NCBI RefSeq assembly: GCF_013404075.1
Contig: NZ_JACBJQ010000050.1
Location: 1-37,091, forward strand
Direction of reading: 5' to 3'
DNA: 37,091 bases
Source: Mycolicibacterium vinylchloridicum
GTDB taxonomy: Bacteria > Actinomycetota > Actinomycetes > Mycobacteriales > Mycobacteriaceae
Part shown: in pieces, positions 8,041 through 14,985 of the stretch
Numbering within the stretch: position 1 is the first letter of the stretch
How the letters are laid out: each line of letters starts with the position of its first letter
Made by a program: the position numbers and the translations under genes
Notes under the pieces: generated by a model
What the model was told of the DNA's origin: nothing
Seen by the model: the letters and a program-made list of their open reading frames with translations, nothing else
Database searches by the model: none

Positions 8041-8327
8041 TGAGCGCCGACCGTACGAAGTTGCTCGTTGCCGTGATGGTGGTTGCTGGTGCACTGGGAG
8101 TCGTCGGCTGCGGTAGCGATCAGAAGTCCTACGACTTCGGTCACGACAACCTGGTTTATGCGGCACGCCCTCTGTGGCGCGCTGCCCAGTCCAACCCAGC
8201 GTCCTTCAATGACGTCCGCAGCATCGAGGATGCCTGCAAAATTGCCTTCGACACCGATCCCGCCAAAGGGGGCTACGACTCCGATGATGTCGTCAAAGGG
8301 TGCGCTGACGCGCTGAGGGGAAAGTGA
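8040..8327 (+). CDS. putative lipoprotein
   Basis: 95 residues. The N-terminal hydrophobic stretch ends in the lipobox GVVGC with the lipid-modified Cys at 24, so it should be anchored to the outer face of the membrane. The mature domain has DLVYAARPLWRAAQS-like helices and ends with KGCADAL. The start ATG overlaps the TGA of the previous gene (TGATG), showing translational coupling. No known family is recognised. It is the second member of the exported trio near the left attachment site. Confidence 0.65.
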   Translation: MSADRTKLLVAVMVVAGALGVVGCGSDQKSYDFGHDNLVYAARPLWRAAQSNPASFNDVRSIEDACKIAFDTDPAKGGYDSDDVVKGCADALRGK

Positions 8328-8332
8328 TAACC

Positions 8333-8668
8333 ATGCTCAAGTTCGTAGTCGCGACGCTGGCCGCTACGGGGATCGCCTTCGGTACAGCTCCAGTGGCATC
8401 GGCCTCCGAGGACGCTTTCATCCAGGCGATCAGCTCACTGAACTACTACGCGATCGACTGTCCTGGGTGTGCCCAGGATGCGCTCAACGTCGGATACCGG
8501 GTGTGCAAGGCGTTCGACTCCGGTGGCCAGAGCGCGGCGATCCAGGCGGTCCAGAAGGCCTACAACGGGCCGGGCCAGTCGAACGCGGAGTACCACGCGA
8601 CTCTGTTCGCTACGTACGCGGCGCACGAACTGTGCCCACAGCATGACGGCGAAATTGGACCGGTGTGA
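8333..8668 (+). CDS. secreted DUF732-like protein
   Basis: 111 residues from ATG 8333 (GTG 8324, overlapping the previous stop, is an alternative). A classical signal peptide ends VASAS. The mature part has the helical pattern DAFIQAISSLNYYAIDC, then VGYRVCKAFDSGG and a C-terminal FATYAAHELCPQH, which is the DUF732 layout common in mycobacterial secreted proteins, with paired cysteines. Last of the exported trio; a strong terminator follows at 8753. Mycobacterial genomes hold many chromosomal DUF732 copies, so the element may have captured one. Confidence 0.75.
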   Translation: MLKFVVATLAATGIAFGTAPVASASEDAFIQAISSLNYYAIDCPGCAQDALNVGYRVCKAFDSGGQSAAIQAVQKAYNGPGQSNAEYHATLFATYAAHELCPQHDGEIGPV

Positions 8669-8752
8669 CCGGCGCAAAGTAAGGACGACCCGGGCGACCA
8701 AGCACGACGTGCAACCCAGATCTCGCCCGTCGCCGGGGGCTCAATTTAGGAC

Positions 8753-8790
8753 GGCCCCGCTCCCAGGATCACTGGAGCGGGGCCTTCTTC
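8753..8790 (+). terminator. rho-independent terminator after the exported trio
   Basis: Perfect 11-bp stem (GGCCCCGCTCC / GGAGCGGGGCC) with a 10-base loop, followed by TTCTTCT. It separates the rightward exported-protein unit from the leftward gene ending at 8802. Confidence 0.85.
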
Positions 8791-8801
8791 TATCTGGATG
8801 A

Positions 8802-9014
8802 TTAGGGGGCAGGTGGACCGAGCGTCGGCGTAACCAGTTCGCCGTGTGAAGCCACCTCGACCCAATAGTCGGGCGCGAAGTAGTTGGAGACGAGGTCAGT
8901 CCGCTTTAACGCGATCTTCAAGACTCCACCTTCGACAATCTCGAAAGTGTGGTCGTCGTCGTACGTGCGCTCTGACTGACCCTTGGGATTCTTGAAGAGA
9001 ACTGTGAATGGCAT
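8802..9014 (-). CDS. small hypothetical protein
   Basis: 70 residues from ATG 9014 (MPFTVLFKNPKG...). A longer frame exists to 9329, but its extra part is antisense to the gene at 9130 and has noncoding-like composition. The protein looks like a small beta-rich domain, with TYDDDHTFEIVEGGVLKIAL and a YWVEVAS strand. There is no signal peptide or transmembrane segment. It is divergent from the gene at 9130, with a 115-base promoter space between. Function unknown; part of the cargo zone. Confidence 0.55.
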   Translation of the reverse strand: MPFTVLFKNPKGQSERTYDDDHTFEIVEGGVLKIALKRTDLVSNYFAPDYWVEVASHGELVTPTLGPPAP

Positions 9015-9129
9015 GCAGTGAACGCTTCCAGAGAAGTGTTCTTCGCGAAGGCAAATGGCGAAGTGCCATCGACATACGGTCGTCGTCGCAGGCCTACTTC
9101 TCACGGGCGACCGTGGGTACTTTTGACTG

Positions 9130-9369
9130 ATGACTGAAGGAACTGTGACTAGCAAGAGCACCGCCGTGGCGGAGCTGACCGAACTCGCTCGCCAGGCCGC
9201 ACATGGGCTGATGAAGGGAGGCCACCTCGACATGTGGGAAGACGGGAAGGCTGCTCTGAGGCAGCGCCTCGACATCCTCGAAGCCGCCGAGCGGGCGGGA
9301 ATCCCCATTGACCCCGCAGCGGAGGGCATCGGCAGGATCTACACACGCGCTGAGGTAGACGGCGAGTAG
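9130..9369 (+). CDS. small hypothetical protein
   Basis: 79 residues, mostly helical and acidic: AVAELTELARQAAHGLMK, LRQRLDILEAAERAGIPIDP and a RIYTRAEVDGE end. ATG 9130 is used. GTG 9145 has a GAAGGA closer upstream and may be the real start. No family is recognised. It is divergent from the small gene ending at 8802 and convergent with the 255-residue gene at 9428. Confidence 0.5.
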   Translation: MTEGTVTSKSTAVAELTELARQAAHGLMKGGHLDMWEDGKAALRQRLDILEAAERAGIPIDPAAEGIGRIYTRAEVDGE

Positions 9370-9427
9370 CCCGACAATGCACAGAAGCCCCGCTCCGGCC
9401 TAGAGAGAAAGCGTCGCGTCAGAGGCG

Positions 9428-10195
9428 CTAGTCCGCCGGTACGAGCTTCTCGCAGAGCCACAGCAGGCTGTCGTCGTCCACCGTGGCAACAACACCACGA
9501 AGGCATTGATCGACCGGGACGTTGCCGCGTAGGTCGCCAAAGGGGTCAGGTAGATACTCGGCGGGTCGATCGAAGACGACCGCAGACAGGCACCAGTCCA
9601 GAGAGTTCCTGATGTACCCCATCCCCGATTGCGAGGCTCGAACCTTGTCGGCGTCAGGCCAATACGGTCCGCCGTTGTCGCTGATAAACACATCGACATG
9701 GCGCACCCTGCCGTCGGCAGGCAAGGGCACAATGCCCTTCATGGCCTTTTTGAACGGCCTGTCGGAACCACCAGCGGCGGGCGCACCCGGTGCGAACGCA
9801 TCGGGCTCCACGCTGAATCTCACGACGAGCTTGGCGTGGTCGCCAACCGGCTGGCCCTCGAAGTGCAAAGGCAACATGCTGTCGGGAGTGAGCCAGCGTC
9901 CCCCGGCGGCGGCGGCGCGGTCAGCGCGATCCTGATTGGTGCGCTCACGGTCGAAGCGAAAGTGAGCCTTGCCGATGTGCTGTGGCCTGGGGTCTGGGCC
10001 GTGCATGCTGACCTTCATCAGTTGAGCCGCCGGATTCAACGACTTGATGTAGAACGACGTCGTAGTCCACTCGATGAACCAATGCAATCCGTCTATGGCC
10101 GTGCCGTCGTTGGTGGCCATGAACCACTCAATACGCGGATGCTGGTCCATTCCTGGGTAGCCGTCCCACCCCGGATATGGCGGTTCGTCAGACAT
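9428..10195 (-). CDS. hypothetical protein of the element's cargo zone
   Basis: 255 residues. The start ATG 10195 (MSDEPPYPGWDGYPGMDQ) has a GGGAGCAACCA leader; the frame extends to 10465, but the extra part lacks coding character. The sequence is a soluble, Trp- and Asp-rich protein with mixed strands (HWFIEWTTTSFYIKSLNP, FEGQPVGDHAKLVVRFSVEPD, HVDVFISDNGG) and an Ala/Gly linker (PGAPAAGG). I do not recognise it. It is the largest gene between the exported trio and the end of the main operon, so a cargo role is likely. Confidence 0.65.
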   Translation of the reverse strand: MSDEPPYPGWDGYPGMDQHPRIEWFMATNDGTAIDGLHWFIEWTTTSFYIKSLNPAAQLMKVSMHGPDPRPQHIGKAHFRFDRERTNQDRADRAAAAGGRWLTPDSMLPLHFEGQPVGDHAKLVVRFSVEPDAFAPGAPAAGGSDRPFKKAMKGIVPLPADGRVRHVDVFISDNGGPYWPDADKVRASQSGMGYIRNSLDWCLSAVVFDRPAEYLPDPFGDLRGNVPVDQCLRGVVATVDDDSLLWLCEKLVPAD

Positions 10196-10388
10196 TGGTT
10201 GCTCCCGTCGGCCTGGACCCACTTCCAGCAAGAGTGACACCCGACGACGCTTACCCAGCGACGCCACGCCAGCTAGAGATGCCCGAACTCCACAGAGGCG
10301 CACGGCCAGCCAGGGGACCCGAGGCACCGGGTACGAACGGCTCGCCGCAGTTCGGGCACGGTGGCTTTTTCGTGTCTGAGGTGACTTG

Positions 10389-10634
10389 ATGAGCGAGACT
10401 GCGGCAGTGGACGACATCTGGGTTCTGCGGGCCACCTTCCTCGGCGAGCACCACCGGGAGTCCACCCACTCGGGACCCGAGGAGGCCCGAGCGCGCTTGG
10501 AGCAATGGGTCGACGACTTCGAGGTCCGTGACGCCTACGAGGCGGAGTTGGCGGTGGAGTCCGTATCCGACGGTCTCTTCGCGTCCGAGCAGGACGGCGA
10601 CATGGTGACCTGGACGATCCGGCGTCGGCCCTAG
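10389..10634 (+). CDS. small hypothetical protein
   Basis: 81 residues from ATG 10389, with GAGGTGA as a good ribosome-binding site; TTG 10386 just before is less likely. The layout is strand-helix-strand: VLRATFLGEH, EEARARLEQWVDDFE, ELAVESVSDG and TWTIRRRP. It is acidic and soluble. It begins a rightward row of three small genes (10389, 10664, 10936). Family not recognised. Confidence 0.6.
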   Translation: MSETAAVDDIWVLRATFLGEHHRESTHSGPEEARARLEQWVDDFEVRDAYEAELAVESVSDGLFASEQDGDMVTWTIRRRP

Positions 10635-10663
10635 CTGTCTCCTGAGGCGTCTACCGTGTCGGC

Positions 10664-10933
10664 ATGGCTGAGGTCGGCGACGTGGTTCGGGCGGGACCAA
10701 ACAGGTGGATCGTCAAGCCGCCGACGCACTGTCGCAACGGCCATGAGCTGAAGCCGGGCAACGTCCTCGTCGGTCACCAGCCGTGCCGGGGTCACGGCAC
10801 GGGGCACACCATCTGGCACTGCCTGACGTGCTTCAGGGAGGAGCCGCCGACGTACGGACCGGCGCTCGGTCCTCACTGCAAGATCCTCGACGGACCGGCG
10901 TTGGTGCGGATCTCCAACCGAGAACGGAGCTAG
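10664..10933 (+). CDS. small putative zinc-binding protein
   Basis: 89 residues. Visible metal-ligand candidates are THCRNGHEL, the CRGHGTGH run, and WHCLTCF with a CxxC pair, followed by PHCK. The spacing suggests one or two small zinc sites. The opening VGDVVRAGPNRWIVKPP looks like a beta-barrel segment. There is no clear Shine-Dalgarno site before ATG 10664. The stop lies three bases before the next start. Its role is unknown; it could bind nucleic acid. Confidence 0.6.
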   Translation: MAEVGDVVRAGPNRWIVKPPTHCRNGHELKPGNVLVGHQPCRGHGTGHTIWHCLTCFREEPPTYGPALGPHCKILDGPALVRISNRERS

Positions 10934-10935
10934 CG

Positions 10936-11238
10936 GTGGCCAAGATCCTGAACACCTTCGCGGCGGTCGAGCGTTACGAACTGGTGCGAGCTGGCGGCGG
11001 GGTCGACCCCGAGGTGTCAGCCGAAGCGGTGCGCCACGCCTGCCGGATGCCGGAAGAGCCGTGGACGGGGATCTACGCCAAGATTGCGGATGCGACCCAG
11101 CCGATCATCGCCGAAAAGTCCCACGGCCTCTTTGCGGCCTGCGGGACCTGGGTGAGGGTGTACCTGCCGCAGCCGTTTGACTCTGAGGACTCCAGGGCCT
11201 GCCCGCAGTGCGTCGATGCCGTCGGGGTGAAGGGTTAG
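10936..11238 (+). CDS. small hypothetical protein with CxxC end
   Basis: 100 residues from GTG 10936, with GGAG six bases upstream. The N-terminal half is helical (VDPEVSAEAVRHACRMP). The second half contains GLFAACGTWVRVYLP and ends SRACPQCVDAVG, with a CxxC pair that, together with earlier cysteines, could bind zinc. The longer frame from 10783 overlaps the preceding gene and is rejected. Its TAG shares bases with the TAA of the leftward gene ending at 11235 (TTAG), so the two converge by overlap. Confidence 0.6.
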   Translation: MAKILNTFAAVERYELVRAGGGVDPEVSAEAVRHACRMPEEPWTGIYAKIADATQPIIAEKSHGLFAACGTWVRVYLPQPFDSEDSRACPQCVDAVGVKG

Positions 11239-11363
11239 AGCTTCTGCTCCTCGATCTCGACGAGGCGCTCCAGGAGCTGGCGGATGGCGGCGATATCGGC
11301 CTTGAAGGCCTCGACGTCGGCCATGAGGTTTTTGGCCTCCGGCGGCAAGGAGAACACACCCAC
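11235..11363 (-). CDS. 42-residue coiled-coil peptide
   Basis: GTG 11363 has GAAGGA six bases upstream, and its start lies two bases after the previous stop. The peptide is nearly all helix, with hydrophobic heptads (LMADVEAFKADIAAIRQLL, then ERLVEIEEQKL). It is the last gene of the long leftward operon, directly after the small membrane-protein genes. It could associate with them. No family assigned. Confidence 0.5.
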   Translation of the reverse strand: MGVFSLPPEAKNLMADVEAFKADIAAIRQLLERLVEIEEQKL

Positions 11364-11365
11364 GG

Positions 11366-11554
11366 TCAGTCCTTCGGGTGCCGGATGCGCTCGACACAGA
11401 GGCCGATGGTGAACCAGGAGACTGCGACGATGCCGATTGCCAGGCCGCGTCCTACGTCGAACTGGTTGGTGGCGTTGGTTCTGGCGACGATCACCGTGAC
11501 CCACAGGAACAAGCACAGGGCGATCGTCGGGTAGTACTTCCAGTTCGGGTTCAT
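11366..11554 (-). CDS. small two-helix membrane protein
   Basis: 62 residues with two transmembrane segments (~8-25, TIALCLFLWVTVIVA; ~37-54, GLAIGIVAVSWFTIGLCV) and a basic tail RIRHPKD. Size and topology resemble class II holins, but no endolysin gene is present nearby, so the lysis role is doubtful. ATG 11554 overlaps the preceding TGA by one base (TGATG), showing coupling. Confidence 0.6.
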   Translation of the reverse strand: MNPNWKYYPTIALCLFLWVTVIVARTNATNQFDVGRGLAIGIVAVSWFTIGLCVERIRHPKD

Positions 11555-12123
11555 CACGGACGTGCCTCCGACTGAATCTGAGTGCAGCGCGGGTACTGGT
11601 TTTCTTCCCGCGCCTTGATCAGGTCAACGCGGTCCTGGCGCAGTGCTGCCCGAGCCTGCTGAAACTGGTACAGGGCAGCCTGATTGAGCCCCGCGCTGTT
11701 GTCAGCTACTGCCAGGTTGTCGACCAGGGAGTCCCAGATTGCCTCTCGCCGAGTGTCGAGCCGGTCGAGCGCGTCGTTGTAGCCGACCCTCGTCGTCAAG
11801 ACCTCCACCACCTGCTTGAGGCAGTCGTTGTTCTGGACGGAGTATTCCTTGGTGTCCTTCGCTTGACGCTCCACCTCGTTGGCGGTTGCCTGTGTGCGCC
11901 AACCGATCCAGCAGATGATCACGGTCGCGATGCTGGTGTAGACCCAGAACCGCGTGCTGAACCGGTACGTGCCGTCAGCCCTCTTCTTGAACACAGGGAC
12001 CTTCCTTGTCGTTCGGTCGCGGTAGTACTTGCAGTAGATGTGGTGCACGCCGACGCCAGCGAGGAAGGACAGCGGCGTCTGCCACGTCCAAAAGCCCTCC
12101 AGCAGGCCGATGATCATGTTCAT
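11554..12123 (-). CDS. membrane protein with C-terminal helical domain
   Basis: 189 residues. Two transmembrane segments (about 10-28 and 59-77, VYTSIATVIICWIGW) flank a short basic loop. A ~110-residue soluble helical domain (ANEVERQAKDTKEYS..., LTTRVGYNDALDRLDTRR, QQARAALRQDRVDLIKAREE) follows. Similar membrane proteins occur beside holins in actinobacteriophages. Both its start and its stop overlap its neighbours by one base. Function unknown. Confidence 0.65.
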   Translation of the reverse strand: MNMIIGLLEGFWTWQTPLSFLAGVGVHHIYCKYYRDRTTRKVPVFKKRADGTYRFSTRFWVYTSIATVIICWIGWRTQATANEVERQAKDTKEYSVQNNDCLKQVVEVLTTRVGYNDALDRLDTRREAIWDSLVDNLAVADNSAGLNQAALYQFQQARAALRQDRVDLIKAREENQYPRCTQIQSEARP

Positions 12124-12449
12124 CAGCCGCGCTCCTTGTCTTCGTCGACCTCTTCGGTGACCGTGACCGAGCCGTCCGGGTTGGTCGTGATGGTCCGTCG
12201 TGGGGAGTTCTTGTTCTTGCGGTCGATCGCCTCATTGGCGAACCACACACCGAAGCTGGCGACCAGGATCTGGTCGAGGACCGGAGGCGGTGTCGGGTCA
12301 CGCCATTGGAAGACAGCCCACAAGGCGGTCAAACAAAAGATGCCGACAGTGGTGGGCTTTGTGCCCTTCAGGGGGTTCTTCAGCGCCACTGCTGTCTGTC
12401 CCTTCTCGTCAACGGGCACAGGCCCATCCGCACTAAAGAAGTGCGCCAC
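12123..12449 (-). CDS. holin-like small membrane protein
   Basis: 108 residues from GTG 12449. The N-terminus is soluble; two hydrophobic segments follow at ~33-49 (TVGIFCLTALWAVFQW) and ~59-75 (ILVASFGVWFANEAI), then a charged tail (RKNKN..., VTEEVDEDKERG). The topology fits a holin or membrane-perturbing protein. Its TGA overlaps the next ATG by one base. Membership in a three- or four-gene membrane cassette is clear. The lysis function is only a guess, because no lysin is seen. Confidence 0.6.
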   Translation of the reverse strand: MAHFFSADGPVPVDEKGQTAVALKNPLKGTKPTTVGIFCLTALWAVFQWRDPTPPPVLDQILVASFGVWFANEAIDRKNKNSPRRTITTNPDGSVTVTEEVDEDKERG

Positions 12450-12485
12450 AAATGAGCCGCCAGCAGTGCTGTCGTGCTTGGGGTG

Positions 12486-12761
12486 TTATGCCGCTTCCGG
12501 TCGCTTCGGTCGCTTGCCGATCAGCGGGTTGTAGGCCCGCCAGAGCATTCCCGAGTAGAGGTTGGGATCAGGGAAGCCGTTGACGTTGTAGACCTCTTTG
12601 TCCTGGCGGGCCACCATCTGCTCCTCGGTGAGCCAGCAGTACTCCTCGGACAGTGCCTCCACGCCCTTGATGCCGCGAATCTTCCGGTCCCGCTTAAGCA
12701 GAGCTGTGGCCCGCGCTTCGAGAATCCAGTCGACATCTCGCGTGATTACGCCGAGTGCCAC
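12486..12761 (-). CDS. small hypothetical protein
   Basis: 91 residues from GTG 12761, with GGGAGATGAAC upstream. It begins within the last 16 bases of the preceding gene. The protein is soluble and charged: TRDVDWILEARATALLKRDRK, LSEEYCWLTEEQMVARQD, and a C-terminal PLIGKRPKRPEA basic tail. No family is recognised. It sits between the zinc-motif protein and the membrane cassette in the leftward operon. Confidence 0.6.
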   Translation of the reverse strand: MALGVITRDVDWILEARATALLKRDRKIRGIKGVEALSEEYCWLTEEQMVARQDKEVYNVNGFPDPNLYSGMLWRAYNPLIGKRPKRPEAA

Positions 12762-13414
12762 AGTTCATCTCCCGTCGTTGAGCACATCTCCAGCCACTCA
12801 TCGAGGGCGCCGAGCCGTTCAAGCCTCGCGAAGTGAATGCGGCAGAGGCGGTGCATGAATTGCGGCCTGCTGCAATCAGGTCCCACACATGTCAGAGCAG
12901 AGGTGCCGTCCTTAAGGAGCTGGCTCTCGCTGCGTTGGAGCTGCCGCTGATAGTGCTTGGTGCACATCCCTCGCGTCGTTGAAGGAAGCTCGCAACCGCT
13001 CTCCGAGCAGATCAGACTCTTCTGAAGCTTCCGACGCTCTCGTTGGTAGTGCATCGTGCACAGGCCACGTGCGATGTGCTTCCTGTCGCAGCCAGGCTCC
13101 GAACACTTCTGGTGCCAGATGGAAGGCGGCTGGGTACTTTTGGTGTCGCTCCAGGAGTACTGGTCGAGGATGCCTCGTCGCACTGCTCGCTGATAGTGCA
13201 TCCGGCACACCCCATTGCCGTAATGTGCTCCAATGCATTCGGGGACAGAGCACCCTTCGCGTCTGGCCGGTCGCGCCTTGGGGTGGAGCCGGAGAGTCCC
13301 GTTCCTCTTGGCTTCCAGGTGGTGCTTGTTGCACAGGCCACGAACCCGGTGCGGATGATCACAGTCGAGGACAGAGCAGAACACGTGAGCGTGAACGACT
13401 GCCCAGTGCACCAT
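12746..13414 (-). CDS. protein with five regularly spaced Cys3His zinc motifs
   Basis: 222 residues from ATG 13414, with GGAGGAG ten bases upstream. It contains five copies of exactly C-x4-C-x9-C-x2-H: C13-C18-C28-H31, C55-C60-C70-H73, C104-C109-C119-H122, C136-C141-C151-H154 and C176-C181-C191-H194. Most copies end GLCxxHYQR or a close variant. Each can hold one zinc ion, so the protein is probably a modular nucleic-acid-binding array. Related single motifs occur near HNH nucleases in phages, but no HNH catalytic motif is seen here. It lies between an unknown gene (13419) and 12486 in the operon. Confidence 0.75.
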   Translation of the reverse strand: MVHWAVVHAHVFCSVLDCDHPHRVRGLCNKHHLEAKRNGTLRLHPKARPARREGCSVPECIGAHYGNGVCRMHYQRAVRRGILDQYSWSDTKSTQPPSIWHQKCSEPGCDRKHIARGLCTMHYQRERRKLQKSLICSESGCELPSTTRGMCTKHYQRQLQRSESQLLKDGTSALTCVGPDCSRPQFMHRLCRIHFARLERLGALDEWLEMCSTTGDELWHSA

Positions 13415-13418
13415 GCCG

Positions 13419-13763
13419 CTAGTGCTCCTCCGGGGTTGGCTCAGGCTCGGGGGGTCCGGGTTCCGGGTCGGGAGTGGGCTCAGGCTCGGGATCTTCAGGT
13501 GTCGGCGGGGGTTCGACGACGGTGTAGCCGAGGCCTTCGAGCGCGGCCTCCCACGTGGTGCCCTCGTCGTACTTCTTGATGGATCGCAGCCCGTTCGCCG
13601 CCAGGCCAATTTCGTTGGCCTCATAAACCTTCACGGCCTTGGAATGCGGAAAGTCGAGCTTGGACACCACCAGGTACGTGGGGGGTTCAGTGTCGAGGCG
13701 GTAGTGCCGGGACTCGGGCACCCATCCCGACATGTCGGTGTCGAGCTTCGTTGCGGTTGTCAT
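13419..13763 (-). CDS. hypothetical protein with Pro-Glu repeat tail
   Basis: 114 residues from ATG 13763, with TAAGGAG as a strong ribosome-binding site. Residues 1-80 form a small domain (GWVPESRHYRLDTEPPTYLVV, VKVYEANEIGLAANGL, TTWEAALEGLGYTVVEPP). The last ~30 residues are PEP/PTP repeats, an extended acidic tail. Phage tail or virion linkers can look like this, but I see no specific family. The stop is five bases before the next start. Confidence 0.6.
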   Translation of the reverse strand: MTTATKLDTDMSGWVPESRHYRLDTEPPTYLVVSKLDFPHSKAVKVYEANEIGLAANGLRSIKKYDEGTTWEAALEGLGYTVVEPPPTPEDPEPEPTPDPEPGPPEPEPTPEEH

Positions 13764-13927
13764 GCGTTACTCCTTAGTTAGACGGATCAGAGGGTGCCCC
13801 AGCCGTTTCGGTTGGAGTGGTCTAGTGGTTCGCCCTAGTTGTCACTTCTGCCAGGCGTTGGCAGGTACCTTTGAATTCTTTGAGCCGCAATTTGCATGCA
13901 AGCCCGAAATTGGCTTTATACGGCCAG

Positions 13928-14041
13928 TTAACGCTTCACGAAGGCCGGGATGTCGTGCTCCAGGACGACCAGGCAGTCGGCGCAGGCCAGCAAGGTCTGA
14001 TTACCGATGACGTGGATCTCGATGTAGGTGTGCGGGCACAT
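13928..14041 (-). CDS. 37-residue putative zinc-ribbon peptide
   Basis: A short frame from ATG 14041 to TAA 13928: it opens MCPHTYIEIHVIGN and continues with CADC and an EHDIPAFVKR tail. The C2/H4 start and the CxxC pair could form one zinc site. A weak GAGAG lies upstream. It fits the operon orientation, filling an otherwise empty gap between 13764 and 14081. Tiny zinc-binding peptides are frequent in actinobacteriophage operons. The rest of the gap (13764-13927) shows no gene. Confidence 0.5.
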   Translation of the reverse strand: MCPHTYIEIHVIGNQTLLACADCLVVLEHDIPAFVKR

Positions 14042-14081
14042 GTTTCGGTTCTCTCTATCGAAAAATGTTGCTACAGGCGGA

Positions 14082-14969
14082 CTACAGGGTTTCCTGTGCG
14101 TTCTGGCTGTCGATCCAGTTGCGCCAATCAGTCACGGCCAGTAGCAGACTCGTGGCCAGCATGACCGAGGCAGTCGCGTTCGCTTCCGTGACGTGTTCCG
14201 GTGTGAGCCAATGGGCAGTGCGGTGACGGTTCAGGCGTCGAGGCGGTGTACCTCCGAAGCGCCAAAACTCGTAGAACCGCAAGGTGGGCTGGAACGCGAG
14301 CGCGACACTGGTGAGTTCGTCCTCGAAGCGGGAGTCCTTGATCGTGGCGACGATCCGCCCGTACTTCCACTTTGGGTCCATCGTGCGTCTCACAATGTTG
14401 TCGGCGATGTTGACAGCCAGGCTCTGTGCAGACGCGAAGCGACCCTCGACCAAAACCGCCACCGCTTCGTCAATCAGGACGCTCAGGTCAGCCACGGTGT
14501 AGTGAAGTGTTCGAGAATCGAGAGCAGCTCGGCAGTCGTCGGCGATGTCCAGGCGGTTGTCGGCCACGACTCTTGCTCGGTCCTCGTAGGCGTCTTCCTC
14601 CAGGATCTTGTGGACGATCTCCGCCCGTGGCACGTACGCGATCGGGATGCCGTCTTGGAGAACCTGCCAGGAGTTGTTCAGCCGACTGCCGTCGCGAGGC
14701 CAGTTCGTCGGCAGGTTGTCCATCAGGCGTCTGTGCAACGACGACGTCAGCTTCACCATCTCGACCAGTAGCGGGGACGTCTCCTGCCACCACTCATCCA
14801 GACGAGCGACGGTCGCCACCCAACGAGCGACGGTCTCCTCGGTTGGCTGGTCCTGCGGAAGCAGACCAGACAGCTCAGGCGTGGTCAGCATCTCCCTCGG
14901 GTCCACCGGCTGGAGGTAGATGTCATCGTCGTCTCCATCGTCGGTCACGACCCTGATTATCCCTGTCAT
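14082..14969 (-). CDS. putative HEPN-domain ribonuclease (phage-defence candidate)
   Basis: 295 residues from ATG 14969, starting 16 bases after the preceding stop. Most of the protein is helical and unrecognised. The C-terminal part reads LNRHRTAHW at 246-254: R248-H249-x3-H253 fits the HEPN RNase signature R-x4-6-H with a polar residue after the Arg. It is followed by the usual helix in which an Asn (N264) precedes a Leu/Ala-rich segment ending TDW. HEPN RNases of this kind are typical of abortive-infection and toxin systems. No partner antitoxin is obvious. Assignment rests on the motif and its context only. Confidence 0.5.
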   Translation of the reverse strand: MTGIIRVVTDDGDDDDIYLQPVDPREMLTTPELSGLLPQDQPTEETVARWVATVARLDEWWQETSPLLVEMVKLTSSLHRRLMDNLPTNWPRDGSRLNNSWQVLQDGIPIAYVPRAEIVHKILEEDAYEDRARVVADNRLDIADDCRAALDSRTLHYTVADLSVLIDEAVAVLVEGRFASAQSLAVNIADNIVRRTMDPKWKYGRIVATIKDSRFEDELTSVALAFQPTLRFYEFWRFGGTPPRRLNRHRTAHWLTPEHVTEANATASVMLATSLLLAVTDWRNWIDSQNAQETL

Positions 14970-14985
14970 TCGGTCACCATGGTTC

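Noticed and set aside
10251..10388. Leftward CPNCGEPF zinc-ribbon-like peptide
   Set aside because: The sequence is tempting, but there is no start codon in a suitable place and the longer frame runs antisense through the gene at 10389.
11863..12534. Rightward frame of 223 residues through the membrane cassette
   Set aside because: The leftward genes on the opposite strand have overlapping starts/stops and transmembrane segments; this frame has neither coding composition nor a ribosome-binding site.
13043..13579. Rightward frame of 178 residues opposite the zinc-motif gene
   Set aside because: Antisense shadow; the strictly spaced cysteines on the leftward strand prove which strand is coding.
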